A stretch of DNA of 64,000 nucleotides from the NCBI RefSeq assembly GCF_002099425.1, contig NW_018343954.1, positions 20,545,501 through 20,609,500 on the forward strand, read 5' to 3'. Positions 45,187 to 56,029 of this stretch are shown here, one piece after another. A model generated the notes under the pieces. It was not told where the DNA came from and did not search any database. It saw nothing but the letters and a program-made list of their open reading frames with translations. Made by a program: the position numbers and the translations under genes. This DNA comes from Phascolarctos cinereus (Eukaryota; Chordata; Mammalia; Diprotodontia; Phascolarctidae). Each line of letters begins with the position of its first letter. The stretch's first letter is position 1.

Positions 45187-45421
45187 TTATTATTGTTGAG
45201 TCATTTAAGTTATGCCTGACTCTTTGTGACCCCATTTGGGGTTTTCTTAGCAAAGATACTGAAGTAGTTTGCCATTTTACAGATGAAGAAAATGAGGCAG
45301 ATAGGGTTAAGTGACTTGTCCAAGGCCACAGCTTGTGAGTGTATGAGGACAATTTTGAACTCAGGAAGATAAGTCTTCCTGACTCCAGGACCAGAGCTCT
45401 ATCCACTGTGCCACCTAGTTG

Positions 45422-45422
<1 letters not shown>
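45187..45422 (-). mobile_element. RTE-tailed SINE (RTESINE-like), minus strand
   Basis: 'agttatgcctgactctttgt', 'gaccccatttggggttttct', 'tagcaaagatactgaagtag' (RTE 3' tail, with a small internal loss of the 'ccttctccagctca' part), 'gaagaaaatgaggcagatag', 'ggttaagtgacttgtccaag', 'gaccagagctctatccactg', 'tgccacctagttg'. It sits between a short TG run (45177-45188) and a long (TG)n array, so it seems to have inserted into a TG-rich site. Confidence 0.88.

Positions 45423-45463
<41 letters not shown>
45422..45463. repeat. (TG)n microsatellite
   Basis: Uninterrupted TG array directly at the head side of the RTE-tailed SINE. Confidence 0.96.
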
Positions 45464-45466
<3 letters not shown>

Positions 45467-45499
45467 ATATACTACAAATACATGGCACAATTAATAGAT

Positions 45500-45675
45500 A
45501 TACTTATATATATAAAATATATGCATATATAATATATATATATATACACATTGGTATTTGGAATGTATATTCATAATGGCATACATTAGCAGTATTATAT
45601 ATATATTTATATGGATACATAAATATATACACATTATGTGTATATATATACACACATATACACATATATTCTTTT
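45500..45675. repeat. TA/TATG-rich tract
   Basis: Alternating ta, tatg and ca units with no clear period; frames through it are not meaningful. Confidence 0.85.
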
Positions 45676-46300
45676 TTATTAATTTGTTTTGATTTATCAA
45701 CAATCACTTCCATAAGCTTTTGAGTTTTAAAATTTTCTCCCCCTTCCTCTCTGCCTCTCTCCCCAAAATGGCATGCAATCTGATATAGGCTACACATATA
45801 CATTCCTATTAAACATATTTTCACATTAGTGATGTTGTAAGGAAGAATTAGAACCAACAGGAGGAACCACAAGAAAGAGAAAACAAAGAAAAACAGAAGA
45901 CAAAAATAGCAAATAGTATGCTTTTATTTGCTTTCAAACTTCATAGTTCTTTCTTTGGATGTGGACAGCATTTTCCATCATGAGAAGTTTGGAGATGTCT
46001 TAGATCATTACGTTGCTTAGAAGGGCTGAGTCTATCAACATTAGTCACCACACAACATGGCTGTTACTGGGTACAATATTCTCCTGGTTCTGCTCACTTC
46101 ACTCAGCCTCAGTGCATACAAGTCTTTCGAGGTTTTCCTGAAGTCTATCTGCTCATCGTTTCTTATAGTACAATAGTATTCCATTATATTCATATACCAT
46201 AAGTTGTTCAGCCATTCCCCAATTGACGGGCATCCTCTCAATTTCCAATTTTTTTGCACCACAAAAAGAGCTGCTATAAATCTTTTTGTACATGTGGGTC
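45670..46300 (-). mobile_element. L1 LINE 3' end, minus strand, 5'-truncated
   Basis: Left end 'tcaacaatcacttccataag' is the L1/HAL1-type 3' terminus. Frame 46041-46262 encodes the ORF2 C-terminus: RGCPSIGEWLNNLWYMNIME, YYCTIRNDEQIDFRKTS and LSEVSRTRR, matching human L1 'CPTMIDWIKKMWHIYTMEYYAAIKNDEF...LSKLSQEQK'. About 0.63 kb of the 3' end only, the usual 5' truncation. Confidence 0.88.
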
Positions 46301-46375
46301 ATATATATTATTAGTAACATAGTCTGGTAAAAGATGAAACAAAGATAATTGAGTAATCACTGAAAAAATTGGTAT

Positions 46376-46430
46376 ATATCATATATCGTATATATGTTTT
46401 ATATATATATATATGTATATATATATAAAA
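46376..46430. repeat. (TA)-rich tract
   Basis: tatatc/tatatg units, AT only. Confidence 0.85.
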
Positions 46431-46539
46431 CAATGAGAAATGGCAAAGATGAGGAATTGAAATAAACATAAAATGATTTATATAAACTGATCCAAAATCA
46501 AATAAGAACAACTGGATGAAGAATATATAAAATCTCAAC

Positions 46540-46760
46540 AATACCAGGCCCTGTCACTTGTTGTCCCATATTCCTGAAATGTTCTTCCTACACATCTTTG
46601 GCCCTTAGTTTTCCTGGCTTCCCTCAAGACTTAACTCAAATCCTACTATCTGCAAGACAGCTTTCCTAGTCTCCTATAGTTTATTTTTTTCACACCAATG
46701 GATTTGTAATTGTATTAGTGTGCTTTATCTATCAATGTAGGTGGGTGACATAGTCATATA
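46540..46760 (+). repeat. L2-clade LINE fragment, plus strand
   Basis: 'ttcctgaaatgttcttccta', 'tttcctggcttccctcaaga', 'cttaactcaaatcctactat', 'gacagctttcctagtctcct' match the L2 ORF2 C-terminal/3' pattern also visible at 57590-57720. Confidence 0.7.
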
Positions 46761-47940
46761 AATTCAAGAATATAAATTTAAATGTTTTAGGGAGAAATAA
46801 ATCTCAGTGACTACTGAACTTGTAAAATAGTTTTAGGTCAAATGTGATCATAATATGCAAAATAAGTGAAGCTACTTAATAATAGTAATGAAAGTTATAA
46901 TTATATTAGAAGAAATGGTGTTAGACAATACTAATACTAATAACTAGGTTTGAAAAATACACTTTCATTTTTAGTCTAATTTTTCTTGATTACCACTGTC
47001 AAGAATGACATAAATATAATCTCTATTTTCTTGGTTATAAAGTAGCTGAGATGCTTCGTTTTCTATCTTCTGGATTTGGGGCTTCTCCTCTACTTTTGCT
47101 TCACACACTTGCTATTCAGGAATATATTCTAAATGTTATATCCTGATGTTCCTTTTCTAGACAACAGAAGGAGCCTATTCTCAGAGGAAAGAGGCAAATA
47201 AAGAGTGGAGTTCTGTAAGCTAAATTAAAGATCGTTAACTCATCGAACTTGATTCTTATTCTGACTGCCACTGGTGGGCTGTAGAAAAAAAATAACAATC
47301 CCAAATTTCAATTTTTGTCTTGAAAAATAGTGACAATGATAATGATGCAACGAATAGGGATGTGTAAGAAATAACTGATCATGTCATAAATATAAGAAGA
47401 CAATAATGCATTTCTCTTAATGATACTTTTAAGAGAGGATCATCCAACAGAATTTTAGTAATTTTGTTGCTTCCAAAGGGGGAAAAAAGAAATCATAGGT
47501 AACTCATTAGTCTTTGTAAGGTATCTTTCAGCTCATCTTTAGAAAAGGTAGCATTGGTGCAAAATGGACTAATATCTTGACATTCTGTTAGGCCATGTCT
47601 TAAGACATATACAAGCTTCAAAAAGGCTGCTGAAATCAGTCATACACACTGAGAAAGTCAATGGCTGTATATATATATATAGTGACTTCTTTTGATTTTT
47701 AACATCTTTCATTCTTTTGGAATCACTTATTCATAATGTAATACAATTAAATAAGGGTAAAGAGATAAATGTTAGAAAGAATAAAAATTAGAAAGGAAGG
47801 CAGATGGAAAAGAAATTCTTTATAAATCTATGAAACTATATGTTTGAATATGCAACATATTTCTGAATATTAAATAATGTTCATTTTACCTTCTAATTTG
47901 ACTAAATACTGATGAGTTAGGATTAAAATTATTCTAGTAC
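46760..47940. other. No recognised feature
   Basis: AT-rich unique-looking sequence with short frames only. Confidence 0.45.
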
Positions 47941-47949
47941 TTTGTAAAA

Positions 47950-48009
47950 TGAAAGACAGTATTGCAGAGTGGATAAAGATTTGGTCTCAAAGTAAGGAAG
48001 ACCTGCTTT
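47950..48009 (+). repeat. SINE, 5' part split by HAL1-E
   Basis: 'gacagtattgcagagtggat', 'aaagatttggtctcaaagta', 'aggaagacctgctttaatct': head of a tRNA-type or CORE-SINE including the B-box area, cut by HAL1-E in the middle of 'aatctagcctcct'. Confidence 0.8.
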
Positions 48010-48025
48010 AATCTAGCCTCCTGGC

Positions 48026-48034
48026 CAAGATGGT
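48026..48034 (+). promoter_or_regulatory. YY1-type initiator site at HAL1-E 5' end
   Basis: caagatggt, one base from the L1 caagatggc, at the very start of the element as in HAL1-A and -D. Confidence 0.45.
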
Positions 48035-48870
48035 GGAGTAAAAGCAGTGACTTGCTTGAGCTCTCCCCCAAGCCCCTCCAAATACTTATAAAAAATGGCT
48101 CTAAACAAATTCTGAAGCAGCAGAACCCACAAAAAGACAGAGTGAAACAAATTTCCAGCCCAAGACAACCTAGATGGTTGATCAGAAAGGTATATCATGC
48201 TGGGCAGGGAAAGCAACACAGTTTGACATGGGCACACAAACCTCAGGAAACCTGGAGTGGGCCTCAGAGGACTGAATCACAGGCACCTGTGGCAGTTTCC
48301 AGACTTTTCAACTCATGAACGCCAAAGAAAACAGAGAAGGTCAGTAGGAAAAGTCTGTATCTGAAGTGAGAAAGAAATGTAGGGTCCCAACCCCAGTCCT
48401 GAGCTCAGCCTCAGGGTGCTAGCTACTTCTGGAGCTTCTGGCCCACAGACTAAGGGGGAAGTGAGTGACTAATCAGAGGGCTATTACTGGGATCTCTTTG
48501 CTGGTGCAGGATTCTCTTGATTTGCCTGTGCTTGGATATGGGTCACAGGTCTGGGTGGTGGTCCTGGGGTGAGGAGGAGTGCTTAAGTGGTGGAGCTTGT
48601 AGTGGCTGTGAAGAGTGAATCCTCCTCACAGTTCCAAGACAGAAAACACTCCTTGTGGTAACTCATAAACCAGAGCATAGTCCAGGAAAGGAGCAAACAC
48701 CTCACCCTTCATCACAGCACCATGGAAGCACTGAAAATTTACAGGGCCCTAGAAGTATCTCTGAAAACAGCTACCCAAAACCCCTGAGGCTTGGGACATT
48801 ACATTCTCCACACTGGAAGCAGACCCATGTCTTAACAAAGAGTTTGTAACTCAAGTAATTGGCTGGGATC

Positions 48871-49941
48871 ATGAGCAAGCAGTGCAAAAAGAGTGAGACT
48901 ATAGAATCTTACTTTGGTGACAAAGAAGATCAAAACATGCAACCAGAAAATGACAACAAAGTCAAAGCTCCTACATCCAAAGCCTCCAAGAAAAACATGA
49001 ATTTGTCCCAGGCCATGGAAGAGCTCAAAAAGGATTTTGAGAAGTAAGTAAGATAAGTAGAGGAAAAACTGAGAGTGATGCAAAAAAAATCATGAAAAAC
49101 AAGTCAACAGCTTGCTAAAGGAGACCAAAAAAATACTGAAGAAAATAACACCTTAAAAAATAGCCTAACCCAAATGGCAGAAGAGGTCCAAAAAGTCAAT
49201 GAGGAGAAGAATGCCTTAAAAAGCAAAATCTACCAAACGGCAAAGGAAGTCCAAAAGCTTACCAAAAAAAATACTTCCTTAAAAATTAGAAAGGAATAAT
49301 TGGAAGCTAGTGACTTTATGAGACATCAAGACACTGTAAAACAAATCCAAAAGAATGAAAAAATAGAAGAGAATGTGAAATATATCATTAGAAAAACAAC
49401 TGACCTGGAAAATAGATCCAGGAGAGAGAATTTAAAAATTATTGGACTATCTGTAAGCCACGATCAAAAAAAGAACCTAGACATCATCTTTCAAGAAATT
49501 ATCAAGGAAAACTGCCTTGATATTTTAGAACCAGAGGGCAAAATAGATATGGAAAGAATCCACCAATCACCTCTTGAAGGAGATCCCTAAAACAAAACTC
49601 CAGGAATATTGTAGCCAAATTCCAGAGTTCCCAGGTCAAGGAGAAAATATTGCAAGCAGCCAGAAAGAGATAATTCAAGTATTGTGGAAGCACAATCAAG
49701 ATAACACAAGATTTAGCAGCTTCTACATTAAAGGACCCCAGGGCTTGGAATATAATATTCCTGGAAGGCAAAAAAAATAGGATTACAACCAAGAATCACC
49801 TGCCCAGCAAAACTGAGCATGATCCTTCAGGGGAAAAAATGGTCATTCAGTGAAATAGAGGACTTTTAAGCATTCTTGATGAAAAGACCAGAGCTGAATA
49901 GAAAATTTGACTTTCAGATACAAGACTCAAGAGAAGCATGA
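48871..49941 (+). pseudogene. HAL1-E ORF1 remnant (L1 ORF1p-like)
   Basis: The start ATG at 48871 (an upstream TTG at 48859 is in frame but unlikely to be used) gives MSKQCKKSETIESYFGDKED: a basic tail plus the PIP-box-like TIESYF. Then KAPTSKASKKNMN, the coiled coil (EELKKDFEK), the RRM-like part within 49300-49590 (ENLKIIGLSVSHDQKKNLD, KIDMERIHQSP) and remnants of the C-terminal domain (complement-free plus-strand codons for 'KLSMILQGKKWSFSEIEDF' near 49810-49865). The TGA at 49939-49941 ends the frame after QDSREA. Early stop after FEK, several frameshifts: a dead copy. Expected family length is about 355 residues. Confidence 0.87.
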
Positions 49942-50074
49942 AGAGCTAAATAGGAAAGAGAAATTGTAAGAGACTTATTAAGGTTGAACTGTTTACATTC
50001 TGCATGGAAAGATGCGGTCCTTTTGTCAGTATTAGAGTAGTTGGAGGGAAAAAAATATATGTGTGTATATCGAG

Positions 50075-50127
<53 letters not shown>
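50075..50127. repeat. (GATA)n microsatellite within HAL1-E
   Basis: Uninterrupted GATA array about 130 bp after the ORF1 stop, the same place as the TATC/TA arrays in the minus-strand copies. Confidence 0.96.
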
Positions 50128-50979
50128 CAGGGCACAGAGTGAGTTGAAGATGAAGGGGTGATATCTGGAGAATATAATTAAGGAGTGAGAAAGGATTTTA
50201 CTAGGAGAAGGAGAAAGGGAGAAGTAGAATGGGGTAAATTATTTCACATAAAACAGAGAAGAAAAGGCTTCTACAGTGGAGAGGAAAACAGGGGAAGGTG
50301 AGAGAGAATGGGTGACTCTTATTCTCATAGGATTTGGCTTAAGGAGAGAATAACAACTCAATTGAGCACGGAAATTGATCTTACCCTACAGGAAAATAGG
50401 GGGGAGGGAAGGGGACAAGAGAGCAGGGGGATAATAGAGGTGAGTGCAGATTGGGGGAGGAGGTAACCAGAAGCAAAGACTTCCAAGGAGGGACAGGATC
50501 AAAAGAGAGAATAGAATAAATGGGAATGGGATAGGATGAAGGAAAATATACTTAGTTTTTGACAACATGACTACTATGGAAGTGTTTTACATGACTACAC
50601 ATGTATAACCTGTATTGAGTTGCTTGCCTTCTCCATGAGGGTGGGTGGGGAGGGAGGAAGGGAAAAAATTTGGAACCCAAAATTTTAAAAGCAAAAGTTA
50701 AAAAAAAAGCATTTTTTTCATATGCAACTGGGAAATAAGATATACAGGAAATGAGGTATAGGAATCTGTCCTACCTTACAGGAAAATTGAAGGGGAAGAG
50801 AATAAGAGAAAGGGGGAGAGATAGAAGGGAGGACAGATTAGGAGAAGGGGTACTCAGAATGTATTCCATCTTGGGGTAGGGGGAGGGATGAAATGGGGAG
50901 AAAATTTGAAGCTCAAAATCTTGTGAAAGTGAATGTTGAAAACAAAAAATAAATTAATTTTTAAAAAATCTAGCCTCCT

Positions 50980-51075
50980 ACACATATTGTTGGTATATGC
51001 AGTAGGAACCTGGGCAAGTCCCATAACCTGTTAGTGCACTCAGACAACTCTTTCAGACTACAAGTGAAAGAAAAA
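50980..51075 (+). repeat. SINE, 3' part (continues from 48009)
   Basis: After the second target copy, 'ctacacatattgttggtata', 'ggaacctgggcaagtcccat', 'aacctgttagtgcactcaga', 'caactctttcagactacaag' continue the SINE interrupted at 48009. Confidence 0.75.
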
Positions 51076-51079
51076 TCAA

Positions 51080-51715
51080 TGATCTTCATGATGAAGTGAT
51101 TTTTTTCATCAGGGAAGACTCTATAGTAATGAAATAATAAGTTTAGACAAAATAAAAAAGTACTTTGAAAAATAATGCATTTCTTTAATCATATCTAATG
51201 CCTTGGGTCTGAGAAATAAATTTATGGGAATTGAGAAAAAAAAACCTTATTGCAAATGGAGATAAATTTAATATGATAGTTTGGATTCCCCAATTATATG
51301 AATAGGGCAACCAAAACAAACATTTCAAATTGTTTTTATCAGTGTAGTAAAATACTTAAAATAAAATACATCGAAAGAGTCCAGTGGAAATAGGTTCGCT
51401 TAAAATGATGTATGTGTTTCACATTACTTTAGTCAATACCAATTACAGTCCATCATATCCTTTCAATTTGTCAAAACCTGTTCATTCTATCAACGAGCCA
51501 TAAATTGTTCTATTGTCTGTGATTTATAAATTGTTCAAATGACGTTTCAAAAGACAAATGGCAAAAATATTCAGAAAGAGTTAAAGAGAGAAGTGTCAAT
51601 TATTAATATACTTAAAATAAATTGTTTACTAAAGATGGTGTAATTGTGACACTGTGCTGGGAATTGTAGAGGATAAAACAATTTGAAAACATCGTCCCTT
51701 CCTTCAATACAACTA
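51080..51715. other. No recognised feature
   Basis: AT-rich unique-looking sequence. Confidence 0.45.
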
Positions 51716-52060
51716 TTCAATCAACAAGCATTTATTAAATGTCAAGTATGTGCCAGGCACTGTGCTAGGTACTAGAGATATAAACACAAAGAATGAAATA
51801 AACTCTACACTCTATGAGTTAGAAATAAGAGTAGGATTATACAGATCACCTAGAAAGCAGTAAAAAAAAAAAACAACAGTATATAATCAAGTACAACAGT
51901 GTTTGGTGTAGATTTTTAAGTGCTGTGATTCAGAGAAAGGCAAGATAAAACTTGGCTATAGTACCTAAAGACAGTTTTGTGGAGGAGGTTGGATATAAGC
52001 AGGTCCTTGAAGGATCTGTATTTAATGGTTAGCAGAGATTAAATATAAGGAGAATAAATA
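51715..52060 (-). repeat. L2-clade LINE 3' end, minus strand
   Basis: 'aagcatttattaaatgtcaa', 'gtatgtgccaggcactgtgc', 'ctctacactctatgagttag', 'gttggatataagcaggtcct' and 'tgaaggatctgtatttaatg' are the reverse complement of the L2 3' end and last ORF2 codons. Confidence 0.78.
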
Positions 52061-52920
52061 ATAACAACAATAATAACAGCAGGCAGAACTATAACAGGAA
52101 ATCGTATGCTATAAAAATGTAATACTTACTGAATACATACTAGGCAAAATTATTCATAGAAACCTTGTTATCTTTAATGGACAGTGGGATGCCCAATCCT
52201 TAGATTAAAATATTAAGTTCTAAATGTTTTGCAGAACTTAAACAAGATAATGTAATCAATACATTATTCCTAATTATCTCTTGCCCAAATCAATCAATAG
52301 CTGCATGGAATATTGTTACATGTAGTTGGTTTCCAGCTTGGAAAGAAATGGAACTATCCTAGGATTCCTGCTGAAGGCCTTCTGCATGAAACTGGGGAGA
52401 ATATATGTTAGGGTGGGGGAGCAAGGACAGGGAAGAGGATGGAGAATGTATGTAGTTTCAATGTTCAATGTGTAGTAATAATCAGTATGTAGTAATACTG
52501 TAGTATCAATAATGGATTTTTTTTTTTGCATGAGGAATAATCTCCATCAACAAGCTGATAGGAACTGTTCATAGCTCTGCTTGTGCAATGAAAATCTCTT
52601 TGGAGAGCAGAGAGTAAATTTTTTCAAAGGAAACCTAAGTTTCCAAGGTTGTAGTGAATCTGCTATTTACCCAACCCTCCATTTTCCATCTAAAACAGCA
52701 AAGATTTAAATCATCAGTCCCATTTTTTATTTTTTAAGTCCCTTACTATTTTCATTAGCAGTTTAAATCTTGCTTTTTTTTTTCTTTTCTTTAGGCCTGA
52801 GGACTATGAACTATCATTTTCATTTTGTGCAGAAAGAATACTAATAGCTGTTGAGATACCAACAGGATTTTGAACATGTCAGGATCTTCATACCTGGTTA
52901 AAGTTGTTAGAAAATTTCTC
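52060..52920. other. No recognised feature
   Basis: Unique-looking sequence, with frames up to 71 codons lacking any domain. Confidence 0.45.
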
Positions 52921-52925
52921 TTTTA

Positions 52926-53318
52926 GTAGGCAGAGCTAAGTTGCAGAGTAAAGGCAGGGATTCACCTCAGCTTCCTCCAAAATCCCTCCAAAAACTTTAA
53001 ATCATGACTCTACACAAATTTGAGTGGGGCAGAACCCACAAAAAGACAGAGTGGAACAATTTTCCAGCCCAAGACAATTTAGAAGGTTGGCAGGAAAGAT
53101 CTGTTGTACCAGGATAAGAGAGGAACATAGTCCAGAGCAGGCTGTGCCAGCTCAGACCAGACCCCAGCAAACCAGGAACAGGGCTTAGGGTGACTGAATC
53201 AGTGGCAGCAGTGGCAGTTTCCAGATCTCTCAGCCAATGGATGGAAAGGTGATCAGACAAAGGGTCAGAAGGAGATGTACAGGGTCCCTCTGCTGGCACC
53301 AGGGACAGACAGGGACGA
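52926..53318 (+). mobile_element. HAL1-F: diverged 5' fragment
   Basis: Follows the HAL1 5' UTR: 'ggcagagctaagttgcagag', 'ggggcagaacccacaaaaag', 'acagagtggaacaattttcc', 'agcccaagacaatttagaag', 'tccctctgctggcaccaggg'. It ends inside the 5' UTR, so like HAL1-D it has a 5' end and no 3' end. More diverged than the other copies. Confidence 0.82.
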
Positions 53319-53324
53319 AATTTT

Positions 53325-53385
53325 CACCAGTCTTTCTATCCCCAGCACTTAGCACTGCATCTGGCACATAAAAAATGCTTAGACT
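53325..53385 (+). repeat. L2/MIR tail fragment
   Basis: 'ctttctatccccagcactta', 'gcactgcatctggcacataa', 'aaaatgcttagac': plus-strand L2/MIR-type tail. Confidence 0.65.
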
Positions 53386-53389
53386 AAGT

Positions 53390-55850
53390 CCTCCTCAATG
53401 GGTATATTATTCCAAAGAGATTAGAAGTTCAAGGAAAAAAAATGAAAACTATTAGGTCATCCCAGAGACAAATCAATTATGGGGAAAATAAATTACAACA
53501 TCAAATCAAATAAAGATACATGTAATATATAGAATTATATGAAAGTATTCAAAGTGTGCCAGAAACTTAATCATGAAATTAAAAAAAGAGCAAGCACTAA
53601 TTTCATAATCAATAGACTGCACCATTTCATCACATATCCAATGTAGGTAAAATGCTCTAATAATGGTCATTATAGTAAAATACATCAGTATTTTCATTTT
53701 GGTGAACTCCAAAGTCACTATATAAATGTCTAATGAAAGAAAGAATGAGCTTGATTCTACTCTTCATGCTGTTCCTTGTGTGTCCCATAGAAATTATAAG
53801 ATGAGTAGCTGACCCCATCTCCTCTCAAAGTACTTTGTTTCTGTTTTACCAGGAAGAGAAGAGAATAACACCTTCTTTCTTCCCCCTTTCTAAGAGCAAC
53901 CTTTGGTGTTTGTGGTTCCTCTTTAAGGTATTCTTTAATGTTTACAGGAAGTCAAGGCTAGAACAGGTAGATGCTGCAAAGAATTCTATGAAAGACAATG
54001 TGACCCAACTCCCCTTCCATGCAGGCTTAGTATGGAAAAGAGAGAAATAACCAAAAAAGAATCTGATATTTACTTAATACTTTATGGTTTTAAAAGGTTT
54101 CGTAAACACTATTTTACTTAATTAGGGCATTAAAATTTTTATACCTCAATCTTGATTTTTTTTCTTATACTATGATTACCCTTCTGTGTACCACAAGTAC
54201 TAAAGAGAAAATATTCAATCTTTCCACTTGATATCCCTTCATATAATTGAAGAGATCTTTCATAGGTCTTTTGAGCCTTTCTTCTCTTTTCTAGGCTAAA
54301 CATACCCAGTATCTTCAACCAATCCTCATATTACGTAGACTAACAATTAGAATTCTGAAATCAAACTTTACTGGAAAGAACTCAGTTTGAAACCTTACTA
54401 CCTACCTAATATCATTCCTAATGTACACTTTTGATGTGGTTAAATGGATGATCACTAAATAGTGACCAAATGAAAACCTGTACAGCATTTTTCAAACATA
54501 GAACTCATCATCTCATGGCTACTATAGAAAAACTATTGCCTCCTCACCAAAAAGGGAGAAAAGGCTTGATATTTTGAGAGAATGTGATAAACACACTTAA
54601 AATTAGCAGAAATAGTTTGAGGAAAAATAGAGTCACCAGTTCACAAAATAATGTTAAAAGCTGAGAATAGGTCTATCTCATCAGATTTGTCAAATATAGG
54701 TGAGTGATTTACCTCCATATTGAGCCTATGAAATGGCTAAAATCCAAGAGTGGAATTAAATATCTCTATTGAAGACATATAGATGAACTCACCCAAAAGT
54801 ATGTCTACAAAGAAAGGATGAACATATGGTAGAGTCATGTAAAATTAAGGCTCTGATAATGATTCAGGATCGGGTCATCCCCACAAGGAATTCAGCGACG
54901 TTATGCTTAAGGAGGCTGGAGTTATTGATCAATGCAGAATATGGAAGGAAGCTATGGAAAGAATGCAAATCATCACTTCAGGCTGCAGAAAATTAGCCCT
55001 TAGTAATTTCATAGCAAGACATCACCTGATGGATTAGAAATTGTCTATTTTTCAGAAACAGACAAGAATTTCTCATAGTATGAAAACAAAACATAAAATA
55101 TCCTTGAGAATTCAAGAAATGCATTGTACTGGAATGGAGGCATTTTATTAGATATAATTATTAATCATAATTGTATGGACATAAAATTTATCAATGAAAA
55201 TATAAGAACAATTGTTTAATAGATGTTACCATACTAAATATTCATAATGTGAAACATACATGAAACAAAAATTAACAAAAAAATTTAAAAAAAAACCTTT
55301 CAATATACATCCATTTAGCAGAAAAAATCAAAATCATGCAGGATAAGGAAAACATCATACCCATAGTCTTGTCCCCTACTTTAGTTATTCTGAAGATATT
55401 TTTATTGAATATACTGAAGGTAACTCTAATTCCCAAAGATTTTACTAAGTTACCTAAGTTACATTGTGGTGGTTATTATGTGTGTGTTTTCTCAGTTCTA
55501 CTTTTTTCATTCTGCATCATTTTGTACAAATTTTCTCTTGATTTCTAAGTTTCTAATATTCATTACCTCTTACCCCATACAGACATTTTCTCTCTCCAAC
55601 ACTTTTGTCTGTTTCTCTATAATATTAGAGTATTTGAACTATAATTACCTGCATATGTTTTGTATCTCTTTACAAGGTTCCAAAGGTACAAGATTTCAAT
55701 GGTATAGACATTCCGTCTACTTGTACTTATGCAGACACTACTTCCAAATTAAAAATGGTTTATTTAATCCATAATTATTACCCACAAGATGCCGATCACT
55801 GTTGTCTACAGATAACCGGGACGCTCTCCGTCGTTTCCCTGACTGACTCA
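53390..55850. other. Mostly unique sequence, no gene recognised
   Basis: No repeat seen over 2.4 kb, apart from AT tracts. Frames at 53835-54050, 55336-55548 and 55466-55774 (102 codons, low-complexity F/I/L/S-rich) have no recognisable domain. Confidence 0.45.
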
Positions 55851-56029
55851 TATTTTTTTCTTTCCTCCTTCAAAATAACTTCCTAATTCCTCAACTTTCA
55901 TTGCCCATGACTCCATCACAGAGATGGTCATGTCTTTAATCTTGTCAATACTCACAATAATTCCACATCCATGTTCATAAATTTTGAAATTTCTTTATCT
56001 CATTATAATCTAGTGATATTCTACCTCTA

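Larger units (their letters stand above)
48023..50966 (+). mobile_element. HAL1-E: near-full-length half-L1 retrotransposon, plus strand
   Basis: 2,944 bp flanked by the perfect 13-bp direct repeat aatctagcctcct (48010-48022 and 50967-50979). Order: YY1-type 5' end, 5' UTR of about 850 bp, ORF1 48871-49941, a 3' UTR with a (GATA)n tract and two purine-rich modules, each followed by an L1-like terminus, and an A-rich end 'aacaaaaaataaattaattt'. No ORF2. Best-defined HAL1 insertion of the window; useful as the local reference for the family. Confidence 0.93.

Noticed and set aside
45080-45490. 136-codon minus-strand frame (HTHTHT-rich)
   Set aside because: It reads through a (TG)n array and an RTE-tailed SINE.
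50075-50127. Regular short repeats as a possible CRISPR array
   Set aside because: Perfect GATA tetranucleotides without spacers, in a eukaryotic genome; a microsatellite. The same holds for 23764-23818 and 43320-43477.
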